This document shows, one piece after another, positions 18,101 through 28,761 of a DNA stretch of 64,000 bases. Numbering within the stretch: position 1 is the first letter of the stretch; every line of letters starts with the position of its first letter. This stretch comes from Symsagittifera roscoffensis (lineage: Eukaryota; Xenacoelomorpha; Acoela; Convolutidae): positions 37,511,329 to 37,575,328 of the forward strand of contig NC_087069.1 of NCBI RefSeq assembly GCF_963678635.1, written 5' to 3'. The position numbers and the translations under genes are program-made. The notes below the pieces were generated by a model. The model had not been told where the DNA came from and searched no databases. It worked only from the letters and a program-made list of their open reading frames with translations.

Positions 18101-20816
18101 AGTAAAAGTGTTCGTTAAAAGGACTCTTTTTCCTTCCCTCCAGCTGCGAATTTTTACAATTTTCGGTTCACATTGTCTAAATTTTGAAAAAAAATTAGCA
18201 TGCGGTTTTATTAGGCCATGGCAAACATTTGATTTTCATACTCAACATTGTTAAACCCTCGTTACACCATCAATTTGATGCTTTTGTGAGGTGGGGAGAG
18301 GAAAGATTCATTAAAAGTGTTCGCTTTTTTGGTAGCACGTTTGCTATAATTACGATCTCTAGCGTTGGAAGTTTTTAGCGTCTGTTTTTCTCGTTAGTCA
18401 AGCGTCCGTGGCTCGGAGGGAAGGACGTGAGATTACTAATCTATTTGTCGGAGGTTCAACGCCGCATTTAGCTTAAGTTTTTTTTTGCACTATAGGCAAT
18501 AAGCTAATTGGTTTTAATTATTCTATGCATGACTCAGAATTTAACACTTAAATTTTGATATTATCTGCCTAAAATTTATAGTTTTGTAAATATTTAATTT
18601 ATCAAAAACTATTTGAGACCAATTAAAGGGCAGTCGGAACATTTAGTGCTTTGCCCTGATACGATCAGTCTTAATAGCATCTATAGCTGCATCATTGGTG
18701 GCTAGTGTTAGATATATTCAATGGCTCGTGGCGCATAATGTGAGAACGCGAGTCTCCAAATCGTTAGCTCGGAGGTTCTTATCCGTTACAGCAAAACTTC
18801 AACCAATTGGAGGTGTCTTTGTAATTTTTATTATTTCAATTTTTAGAGCGGCTTTTTGTTGTTTTCTCGCTTGTGTTTGCCAAGCTCAGCTTAGCCTCTG
18901 TGTAAAAATATATTCCTACGAAGCTTTGCTCGTATTATGAAACAAAGTGCGTTTTATTGATGTCTAGCAATTATCGATTTTGTTTATTATTTTGACATCA
19001 TTAATTTCTTGTTGGTACTTTCTAATTGATTCAAAATTATGATTTTGATTGACTTTGAAAACAGATAGATTACTTTTGGATTGAATTAAGACTTCGATGT
19101 TAAGGCTTTTAATGTTAATTAGATAGATAACCGCTGATTTGAGTTAAGATTTTTGATTTCATTTTGAGTTTGAAACAGATAAAAATTGTTGATTTTGAAT
19201 TCAGACTTTCAATATCGCTGTGACCAATAATCTGATTAATCTCGTTTTGATTTTGTTTTTCTTTAAGGTATCTGTGGGAAGAGAATAGGATAGACACTGG
19301 ACACCAACAGGCGGGGCTAGTGGGCACGAAAAGGTACATGTCCCCTGAAGTGGTCGCAGACTGCATGGACAGGACCAGATTCGAGGCATACAAGGTGACG
19401 ATTTGTGTTTATTGGTTATCAGCTTCCAGCGTAGTTTCCCTTTTCTTTTCCGAACTATTTATGGCTTCATCATGGAAATTTGATTGGAAAACTAAGATCA
19501 TTCTTGTTTATTTTTCATAACGCAAATTTAATAAAAAATAGAAAAACTGGTCGTGTTTGATATATTGAAGCAGATTACTTCAATAGTTTTTTTTAATTGT
19601 AGATGCTAAGTCGGTGTTTCAAAATCTATTGTTTTTAGTTTGAGTTAATGCTGCTTGATTTAATTTATGAAGTCGAGTCAAGAACTACCAGTAATATGTA
19701 GAGATTAGTACACATTAACAGGTACAAAGGTGTTTTTCGAATTAAAAATTCCGAAAGGTAGCGAAGGTTTTTTCACTCTTATCTTACTATAAAGTAACAC
19801 TAGCTGCTTTTTGTTGTCCAAATACTATTTTTTTCTGATCCCAATTATTCAATTTACTGTCCAGATCTGGGGGAAGCTCTTATTTCTAAACAGCTAAAAT
19901 TCATTACAGGATTGTTTACGAGAACTAGTTTTTCGCTGAAACAGTCCAGCTCTATGTTTTTTGTTGTAGGCCTGTGACATGTACAACTTGAGTCTGGTGT
20001 TGTGGGAGATTGGGAGATGCACTGCGAATACAGTTAGTGGAGTGACTGCATCCGCCTACTGTTACCCCTTCCACGACGTGCTCCCAAATGACCCGTCTGT
20101 ACAGGATGTCTACCAGGTGTGTAAAACTCTCTGATTCCGGCACTGTTGATGTTGTTGATATTTTTGTAGGCATATTTCCCTGATTGAGGTGTAACTGCTT
20201 GCTATGACAAGTGTGCTCCACAAATAGCAATATGTTATTTGGAGCATTCTGTAGTTGCCGTTTTCTTAGCGTTTTTAACATACTGGTGAGGTTTCTTTAT
20301 GTGGCTTTATGTACAAATCTAGGATACTATCTTTGAATGTTTGGGCTCCGTTTTATTGCATTTTGACGATTTGATAGGTAATAAACGCAGAGAAGACACT
20401 TTTTAAGTCACTGCTTAAAAATATGGTAGAAAATAATTGAACCAATTTTAAATTCAGCCAAACTTTCAAAACATCTCGACAAAAACAAGTTTTCCGAATG
20501 ATGATGAACTACGATGAGTGAATAAAATTCCATTTCTCAGGTGGTGTGTGTGAACAAGATGCGTCCCCCAATCCCACCAATCTGGTCACGTGATCCCGTC
20601 TTCAAAACCATCTCCAGAATCATAATGGAGTGCTGGACGGAAGACTGGCAAGCGAGACATTCGGCCTTACGGGTTAAAAAGACATTGTCAACGTTGATGG
20701 AGGAAAATCAGAGAAACGTGATGTCAAATTTGCAATTGGAGATGAAGAAAGCGGCACAGTTCGAAGATAAAAATATCGAGCAAAGAGGAATGCATTATAC
20801 TGAAACGATTGCGTAA
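15138..20816 (+). CDS. BMPR1: BMP type I receptor (ALK3/ALK6-like serine/threonine kinase), 5' exon missing
   Basis: Eight exons fit in phase: 15138-15561, 15641-15901, 16275-16416, 17220-17411, 17519-17648, 19268-19394, 19970-20116, 20541-20816, about 565 codons. The first start is approximate (15138 or 15144). The ectodomain begins CFCENHCP and ends with the CC...CN box (CCDTTMCN), followed by a transmembrane helix. Then come the GS box (SSGSGKG), Gly loop (GEGGFGS), Lys in [17 protein letters not shown] and [10 protein letters not shown], so an active kinase is expected. The loop after FIAADI (GGTGCSTQ) resembles the BMP-type L45 loop, implying Smad1/5/8 signalling at the plasma membrane. 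Oddities: about ten extra residues before HRD at the 17411/17519 junction, DLGHCAR where DLGLA is usual, and a long tail. The signal-peptide exon is not visible; it would lie upstream of the retroelement. Confidence 0.93.
16750..16990 (+). repeat. Dispersed repeat, copy in receptor intron (pair at 38.5 kb)
   Basis: Shares long stretches with 38515-38780, including the order atcgacttct, cgaaagtgga, ttgacttatt, atccagttttct and gggttaatcttatcaaaaaa. It lies in the intron 16417-17219. No coding capacity; family unknown. Confidence 0.75.
17810..18142 (+). repeat. Direct duplication of about 170 bp in receptor intron
   Basis: Two adjacent copies share tttggagtcagatacataca, ttgtctcaa, gtaatcagttgg, gtgtgatagtacga and tcgttaaaaggagtcttttt. 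It lies in the large intron 17649-19267. Confidence 0.8.
18403..18487 (+). repeat. tRNA-derived SINE head or tRNA pseudogene
   Basis: gtccgtggctcggaggga resembles a tRNA 5' arm with an A box, and ggaggttcaacgcc resembles a B box about 30 bp further on. A T-rich run follows at 18478-18487. The acceptor stem does not close, so this is not a functional tRNA. A second, weaker tRNA-like stretch with ggctcg and ggaggttc follows at 18720-18785. Confidence 0.4.
18540..18695 (+). repeat. Dispersed repeat, copy in receptor intron (pair at 35.15 kb)
   Basis: Shares aaaatttatag, aaaaactatt, cggaacatt and gctttgccctgata in the same order with 35135-35300 in a PGAP1 intron. Family unknown. Confidence 0.65.
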
Positions 20817-22074
20817 TATGACAGAAGATTTGCACCGAAATTAAGTTACGCACAAAAAGATGTCAGATTAAACTTAGTGAAAGAAATCTGAAGTATAAAC
20901 CGAAAATGATATGTACCAAAGCCCTGGTAGATTCACGCAACAATTTAACTAGACTGTTGAACTTGACCTTGGATTAACCAAACTCGAAGAAATTATTCAG
21001 TATGCTGCAGCGAACAATTTCAGCACAAAGTTGGCAAAATTGGAATGTGATAATTAATCTAAATATAACTGCTTCCGGAAGCTTTTCGATTGATAAAAAA
21101 TTAAAATATTTCATGGAGGAACAATAAAAAATCAAGAGCAGCAACTCTCGGACCAACAACTTTAAAAAACGTCTTCGGGAGAAGTTATCTCCTATTAGTT
21201 CTTTCATCTATCTTAGAAATTTAATCCTATCTAACAGCATAGTGGGCTTCTGATATTCGCTTTAAAAAACTACTTCGAAAAATGGTACTAATAGTTTATA
21301 TCCATTATATCGCAATCAAACTTTGATACAAATGGGATCAACCGATTTAGTTTTTTTGGAACCTTTTTATCTCAAACCGCCAGGATATTTTTTTTGGATA
21401 AATTATTCCTAAAGTTTCTCTTAGCCGTTCAAAGTAGTTTAAATGGCGGTTGATTCCTTTTTGCACTTTAGCATAGTTTCGAGTGAAACAGGTCAAACTG
21501 ATTGAAATACAGTCACCTATGTAAATTAACTGCTTCGTAAATGCAAACTAATCTGATTAGATAATCGAAAGTGTTGTTTATTATTTAGAGCAATCAATTG
21601 CTAGAGCACAAAATAGTAAAAGTTTCAGCGATGAGTACCAAAAAACACTGAGTTTGACGGAACATATGCTTTAGTTTCGAACTATAATTACCAAACAATG
21701 GAGTAGATTTATTGCCGTATATTTCAAATTGTGTAGCTCATCGCGGAAAATTTTGCTAAAACCAGTATTGTTAAATTAATTGTTTATTGGAAACGTCAAT
21801 TTGATGCTTTGAGCCGTTTCTTGACCATTGATGAAGTCGTTAGATGCACAATAACCATATTTTATGTAGTATTTACTTTTGTAACACGTTTTGTAATCAA
21901 AATCAAATTTGTAAACAAAAATGTTTTTAATCGATGGCTCCATTAGTGTTTCGGAAAAAAGTTAATCAAGGATAATAGCAAAGAACCTAAGCAGCGAATC
22001 TGAATAGAATTAGTTCAAACTTTCAAGCCCATTAAATTTTGAGAATGCTCAAACGAAAGTTCTAAGCTGTAAAA
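20817..22074. other. Receptor 3' UTR and AT-rich intergenic DNA
   Basis: A polyadenylation hexamer AATAAA at 21123-21128 lies about 300 bp after the receptor stop codon and is the most likely 3' end. The rest shows no gene or structured repeat that I can see. Confidence 0.5.
21123..21128 (+). promoter_or_regulatory. Candidate polyadenylation signal of the BMP receptor gene
   Basis: AATAAA in AT-rich sequence downstream of TAA 20814-20816. Assigned by position only. Confidence 0.45.
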
Positions 22075-22145
22075 TCTATCTATCTATATCTATCTATCTA
22101 TATCTATCTATCTATCTATCTATATCTACCTATCTATCTATACTA
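22075..22145 (+). repeat. (TCTA)n microsatellite with interruptions
   Basis: About 70 bp of tcta/tata tetranucleotides. It is followed by a diverged duplication of about 250 bp: ttaaatgcg...tttaagc occurs near 22148 and 22406, and atatcntatattgcaatg near 22228 and 22500. Confidence 0.9.
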
Positions 22146-22559
22146 TATTTAAATGCGAGTGACAGCTATCTCCCATGTTTAAGCATAAAAATTTTGCATG
22201 TTTAACGAAAGAACTTTCATGTTTAAGCTATATCATATATTGCAATGCTCAAGGAAATTTTTCAATTATTTTTTCGCAAGGTCATTAATTTTTCAGTATT
22301 TTTTTTTGAGGCCAAATTAAGTCTGTCTGTATACCTGCTTTTTAAATTAATTTGATTATGTCTGTCTACCCGTCGCCTAATTTTTTAACTTTCATCCATT
22401 TTAAATTTAAATGCGGGCTTCACTATCTCGCCAAGTTTAAGCTTTTTCAACGTATTTATTTTGCATGTTTAACAGAAGAATTTTTTCACGTTTAACCTAT
22501 ATCGTATATTGCAATGGTTAAGGTTTTTTTCTTTCGATTTTCCAGTTTAAATTCAGTGT

Positions 22560-23409
22560 TTATTTCATCAAGTTTGTAATTAGCAACCCGATAGTAGGAT
22601 TTTGTCAGAGTTCTCCTAGGTTCTGCGATTCTGGCCCCCATATATGAATAACCAAATCCTTTAAGTTTACGAGATAGGCAATTTTCAAGATTTTTCAAAA
22701 ATTTCTAGAAAGTTTAATTTAGAAAAACTCTCAATTTTGAAAGTCTCACCTTGTAGTTGGGTGCTTTCGGGGTACTCTGAGGGGTTGCGAATCTTTCTCC
22801 AGTCCTCACTTCTCAAATCCTTGTAGTTTTCGAGATGTCTTTAATGATTTTTTCAAAATATTTTCAAAAACTTAGATTTTGAAAAGTTCCAAAATGTTGA
22901 AGATCTGAATCCTGTTGTGGGATATTGTGAGGGTACTCTCAAAGGTTGCGAACCTTGCCTCTGATTATGGCAGCTCAAATCGTTGTAGTTTTCGAGATAT
23001 GACGTTTTTTAGATTTCGAGATATGACGTTTTTTAATTTTTTTTTTAGAAAACCTAGATAAAAAATTTTTCACAAAACTTGAAATTACCATCTCTGTAGT
23101 GGGACTTTGTCAGGGTACTCTCAGGAGTTGCGAATTTTGCCGCTAAATATGACTGCTCAAATCTTTGTAGTTTTTGAGATATGACGTTTTTTATGATTTT
23201 CTCCGAAAATTTAATTGTTAAAAAATTGCAAATGTTTGAAGGTCTCAATCCTGTTGTAGGATATTGTGAGGGTACTCTCAAAGGGGTTGCGAATCTTGCC
23301 TCTGATTATGGAAGCTCAAATCGTTGTAGTTTTCGAGATATGACGTTTTTGTGATTTTTCAAAAAAGTTTTCATGAAAATTAAATTAAGTTGAATTTCCT
23401 AAGCTGTAG

Positions 23410-23466
<57 letters not shown>

Positions 23467-24000
23467 CTGTCAGAGTTATCTCAGGGGTTGCAAATTTGGC
23501 CTCCAATTAAGAATGCTCAAATCATTTTTGTTCAAGATATACGACGATTTTTGTGATTTTTTTTCAAGTTTTCAGAAAACTCAAATTACAAAATAATTCG
23601 TTAAAGTGAAATTCACACTCCTGTAGTTGTGTACTTTCAAAGATTGCAAATATTTTGGTAGTTTTTGAGATGTGAATTCCTTTTTTTTTTAGAAAACTTA
23701 GGTGAAGTTTCTCAAAGTTTGAATTTCCCAACGTTGTAGTTGGGTACTGTAAGAGTTCTCTCAGGAGTTGCAAATCTTGGGTCCAAATGCGACTGCTCAA
23801 TTGCTTTCAGTCTCCCAGATGTGACGTTTCTTAGTTCATTTTAAATTTTTCGAAGAACTTATATAAAACTTCACACAATTTTATGGTTCTTCAAAATTTG
23901 TATAAAAAATCTGAATAAAAAAACTTTGCAAAATTTGTAATTACGAACCCTTTAATTGGGTGCTGTCAGAGTACACTCAAAGAAAGGTTTTTGAGTTGTT
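22560..24000 (+). repeat. Degenerate satellite array, about 120-200 bp period, around nine copies
   Basis: Each unit carries a version of ctgtagttgggtgctgtcag, then gggtactctcaggggttgcg, then gctcaaatc and ttgtagttttcgagatatga, then an AT-rich filler. The tactctca-type segment occurs near 22605, 22771, 22932, 23112, 23269, 23470, 23633, 23752 and 23965. One unit contains the 55-base G run. No coding function. Confidence 0.8.
23412..23466 (+). repeat. 55-base uninterrupted poly-G run
   Basis: Fifty-five consecutive G residues. They start where the satellite unit normally reads gtagttggg and are followed directly by the normal continuation ctgtcagag, so this is an expansion of a short G run within one unit. 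The read length may be inexact in assembly. Confidence 0.95.
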
Positions 24001-25965
24001 GAAACTTCGAGGCACCGGAGGTGCGTTACACGCTAGTCAATTATAAAATGAAATTGATTTTCGTTTTAGTGTTTACGAGTAGATGTGACTAGTCAACTCA
24101 GCAGATGCGTATCTGAGATTTTATCCTCGGTATCACCAGAATAGAACCAATTTAGGCACCAATTTTTTGCTTCGTTTAGGAAATCTAAGGAAAATACTTA
24201 ATAAGCAGCAATGTAATTAGGTAAGAAATGACTTTAAGAAGTGTAAAGAAGGATTTGATTTCTCGAGTCCGGTGTGTTTTCTAGTTAAAGTTTTTTTTTC
24301 TCGCGGTTCTTTTTTGGCGGCTTGTCTTTTGAAACAAGTTGAGTCATTTTTTTTCAATGGATTCTCCGGTAACAGATATGGGAATGGCATGGAAAATGTG
24401 CTTCACTTTTACTTTCCAACATTTGATGTTACTTCTCGTACCATTAGTGTAATATAAAACATTGATTAAAACGTTTTGATTTTAGACTTCACAAAAAGAA
24501 GCATCTTTGCGGGGAAAATACACCAATAAAAAATTACTGAAATCAAGACATGCCAAATGGAAGATATTTTGTTTAAAATTTCAGAGTAACAAAAAATCAG
24601 TTTTTTTTCTACTGTTCATAGACGTTTTTCAGTCGTCAGTGGGCTCTGTTTAGCGATCAGCTCCTCCTATGAGGAATTTTTGCTTTGCTGACCATTTTTG
24701 CCGCTAGTGTGGTCGAGTGAACCAGCACTGCTGAATTGTTGTTGTTGCCCACAAGCGCTGCTGGATCAGTGTTTCTAGGGCACATTAAAATGTGTTTGTC
24801 GTTTTGATGCTTACAGAAGCCAACTGTATGTGCTCAATCGATCCGAATCTAGAGCAAGAACTCTTAATTGGTTAAAAACTAACAGCAATAGCCAGTTGAG
24901 TAGCAATGAGAGCTGCGTGGCAGAAATTTAACAAAAATCGAAATGTTTTCTCGAATTTAGTTTTTTTTTCGGGAAGGAGAGATTGATTGCATCAACTTCT
25001 ATATAAAACCAATCCTACTACATTGATCTTTCAGTTTCTTTCAACAAAATTGATATTTTTGAACATCTGTTAAGCCAATATTTTGAACTTGTTAAAGAGG
25101 TATGTCGCAACTCTCATTGTTTCTTCACGCTCCAGCTATGACTAACCTTTGTTGCGCTGATAGCATAGGCTTTATTCGAGTAATAAATCCCTTTTTTCCG
25201 ACCATTGAGGGGTATGTTTTAGTTTTTTCTGTTATTTTTCAGGCAAAATTTGGTACACGAAAAATCATCGAACAGCTCGTGTAATTTATCATCGTGAAGC
25301 CCTTTCTGTCGCAATTTGAACGACATTTAAAAATGTGCGAGTAGGCTTATTTTATTTTCTAACCAAAATCAGTTCCCACGATAAGCAGTGAAAAACTTAG
25401 TTTAATTCCACGAGTAGTTTTGGCGCTTCATTTAGCGGTGCTTTGGCATAAAAAAAATTTCCTAAAGTAAAATTGATAATGCAAAAAATAATAAATTATT
25501 TTATTTTTCGGTTTTTCTATTTTTTCATTTTTCGAAGTTAAATTTTGTCTATTTTGGCTAATTTAGTAACTCAACCAATCGTTTCGTTCTCGTTTCACAA
25601 CATTAGCAACATGATTTTCATTTGAGAAAAGGCAAAAAAAATCTGAATGGCCGGTACATTCTGTGCTACTTGATCAGAAACTAGCTATCCTTGTTTCTGT
25701 TTGAACTCTCACATTTAAAGATATGTTTTGCAAGTACTACTTACCCCATGAGTACACGCAATTACAAATTAAAGTGATATAATAAACGTCCGTTAACACA
25801 TTGTTTGTATCGGCGCAGAGACAATTCAGCCACAGACAATTCAGCCGATAGGAAATACAGACAAATCAGCCAAAAAAACTCAGACAATTCGGCCTATTTA
25901 GATTAAAGAGACTAGATAAAAGGAAAAATTGAAACTTTTCTAATTTGATTAGAGTCAGAAGGCTT
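24001..25965. other. AT-rich intergenic DNA
   Basis: No gene recognised. A short direct-repeat cluster at about 25815-25910 repeats agacaattcagcc with variants; it may mark the edge of the neighbouring DNA transposon. Confidence 0.45.
25815..25910 (+). repeat. Short direct repeats (acaattcagcc) beside the MULE relic
   Basis: The motif occurs four times with small changes: gacaattcagcc, gacaattcagcc, gacaaatcagcc, gacaattcggcc. It sits 60-150 bp beyond the end of the transposase coding remains. It could be subterminal sequence of that element; I did not find an inverted partner. Confidence 0.5.
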
Positions 25966-27379
25966 TCAACACTTTAACAAAGAAATGCGATATATCAAAT
26001 AACAAATTTCAAGGATCAAAACAAACTTGTTATGCATAAAGTCTTCAATACTAATGTATATGGTCTCGATTGTATTTTTTTTTGCGTTTTGAACGAGTTT
26101 CTCATTGGCGATTGAATACTTGGGCCTCGGTTTTCTGATAATATCACCGGACATCAGTCTCGGCATTAATGTCGGCATTTTTTCTGCTCTTCTTTGAAAA
26201 GTGTGAACAGTTTGGCACGGGCTCGGTGCTTTGTCCATACCAATTTTACGAAGCTGCTATTCCATGCCTCCAATACATTGTTCGTACGAGGTTCTCCGCT
26301 GAGCACCCGATTAAAAACGTTCCGATCGGCAATGTCAAACTTTGGTCTGACGCGTCTATTCGCTCGACAGGCACCAATATAGGTGTCATCAAAATAGTCC
26401 GGTAGACTCTGAAATTCCTTTGAGGGATCCTCTTTAGGAGCGCCTCAAAAGCGAAAATACGTCGTCAACGGGAATGAATGCCAAGCAAATAATTTTTTTG
26501 ACAATCAGTCGAAACTCATCATCGTCCATGTACTTGCGCGTATATCCAAGTTTTTGTACATTGCGCCATACTGACTGGCTCAAGTGGAAGAAACAGAAGT
26601 TAATTTCTGTATCAGGATGCAATTTCCTTTTGGCGTTGCGAACAGCGGCTTCAAAATCAATGACTAATTTTTTTCCAAATTGCTCCAAGCAGTCAAAAAG
26701 TTTTCATATGTGTCTTGAGTCTTGTTGGGCAGCAGAGCATACACCAAGGATATAACTGCGATTTCGATCACACCATGAATAGTATAAACTTGGTAGAAGA
26801 CATCTGGTGCCACTGAAAACGTTCCATCGCAATGACAGATTTCTGACGGAGAAAGCAAATCGAGCGCAGGTAATGTTGCAAAAACTAAAATTCGACTGTC
26901 CGACTTACCAGAGTCAAAATATAGGAACGTATCACCGCTGTGTGTGAGTTTGAGAGGTTCAGGAATTTCGTCAACGCTCTCAAGTTTTTTTTTGGTTTTG
27001 GCATTGTTTCTAAGGCTTGCTGCCTGATTCGGTTTATACTCCGAAGAGATGTTGAGTAACTCGGTATTGTCGGTGCTGCATAAAGAGGCAGATCCATTTG
27101 GGCGTTGAAGACAATCTGTCGGGAGCGTTACCAGTGTTTGCGGCTTTTCTCGAACTTCGTTAGCAAATTTCTTAGCTTGAATTTTTGAGAGGCTCGGTAA
27201 ATGAGCATGCTCGGTTTTTAAGGTGAATTCTTGCTGGTCGTCCAAGTAACCTACTGCTCTGCAACTTCCAAATGTACATTGCCATTTAATGAGACCATTC
27301 TTAAGTTGATTTTTCTCACGGTATCTATAAACATCTGAACAAAGATGCTTTTTCCGCAATCAGATAATACGAATTCCAT
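25966..27379 (-). pseudogene. FLYWCH zinc-finger / MULE-type transposase, frameshifted
   Basis: Read right to left. An ATG at 27379 starts a FLYWCH-like N-terminus (CxnC then HxH). The frame shifts near 27355, runs to 26664 with the MULE catalytic-region motif CHCDGTFSVAP and the nearby YTIHG. It shifts again near 26700 (piece 26434-26688, with DFEAAVRNA and CFFHLSQSVWR). It then continues in other frames down to about 26167 (PDYFDDTYIGA, TNNVLEAWNSSF) and 25966 (RKPRPKYSIANEK). The order of motifs matches animal Mutator-like transposases linked to FLYWCH fingers, which cut and paste DNA. Several frameshifts mean this copy is inactive. Its position between two genes, antisense to both, fits an old insertion. 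Confidence 0.85.
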
Positions 27380-28761
27380 TTTACGTCAGCTTTTGCTAAA
27401 AGTGAAAGAATGAGAATGATTCAGATAGTTATCAACCAGTTGTTCAAGCTATTTGCCAATGAAGATTATTCAATGTTACTTGTGTGAATGGACCATCTAA
27501 CTGCAAAAAGTAGGCGATAAACGCGGTACTGCTTTCTGGTTGGACAATATTTTAAACTTCTTTAAAAGATAAACTAATTGCGATTAAGTTTGAAGTTAGT
27601 TTCAATCAATTACCCAAATTATCTGATAGGTGGTTGCACCCTCCACTGCCTAAGGCATGATAAGAATATCAGTAAGCTTGCCTCAAGTTTTACAGGAAGT
27701 CAGAAACAAAGAATGATGAAAATGCTGAAACGAAGCGATTTTCATTTTTGACTGCGTTTTTAATTCGTTGAGAGCTAGTGTCTTGAAATCGAGAACTACG
27801 TTCTTTCCATAAAACGAGGTTTTTTTTACAATTCACAGCTCTTGTTACAAATCATACTTCTGGCATAAAATGTACTAGCAGAGGTTGATCAAATAGAAAT
27901 TAAGTTTTACCAAAACCTTGAGCCGTCAACCTGTAACTTGTTTGATACAATGAGAAAGTCTAGAATATAAATAGTTCAATTGTTGTAGCTAAAAAAACAA
28001 GAGTAGTAGGTTGCTATGCATGTATCACATTTTCCAATCATACTGATTCAAGAAAATAAATTGAAAAAAGGAAGAAGTTGAAAGAATATCGAAAGAAAAA
28101 TTCAAAATCTGCCTTAATTAGATGGAAAACTGACTAACGATGGAAAAGACTAAAGAGGCAATATGACTAAATTGACGTTAGAATTTTAGTACTTTTGTAA
28201 AGGTAAAATTTTAAGTGTTGCGTCAGCCTCATCAATTTTCGTCTAATTTTGTCTAAAATAATTTTAGTCAGAGAATTTTTTAGAATTACGACCAAATCAC
28301 GAATAAATGTTTTATTATGCTACAGCTCTTGACTCCCTACGAGCATTCTTTAAACTGGTAAAAATTTGCTGAAAAAAAAACGACCCAAACCCAAAGTTCC
28401 TAACCACTCTTCGAAAGTGGTCGGAACAAAAATCAGGATAAATTCTGTACACCAAAATAAACAGTAGCTGTCTTAGAAAAACTTCCGCCACTATGGAACC
28501 TTCCAGCTAATATCATACCAGCAGTGCATAATCATGGAATCAATTTAAGGTGATCATGGTTAGTTGGCCATTATCTCAAAGCTCTCCGATATCAGGTGTC
28601 AATGAAACGAAGGCCTGCTCATCAAGTTTAGCGAGCAAACTCAATCTTATCGATGTTCGACTTTGCCAAATCTCAAGAATGAAAAACTCACTGTTGGCTT
28701 AAATAAATCGGATACAAATTCTTTTTTGCTAATATACTCGCAGCGCATATTGAGCCAAATT
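27380..28761. other. Intergenic DNA upstream of PGAP1
   Basis: AT-rich, with no coding sequence recognised. It should contain the PGAP1 promoter and 5' UTR, but I see no element that fixes the start site. Confidence 0.4.

Noticed and set aside
23390-23596. ORF containing a poly-Gly stretch
   Set aside because: Produced by reading the poly-G run; not a gene.
26169-26405. + strand ORF over the MULE relic
   Set aside because: The minus strand carries the collinear transposase motifs; this is its shadow.
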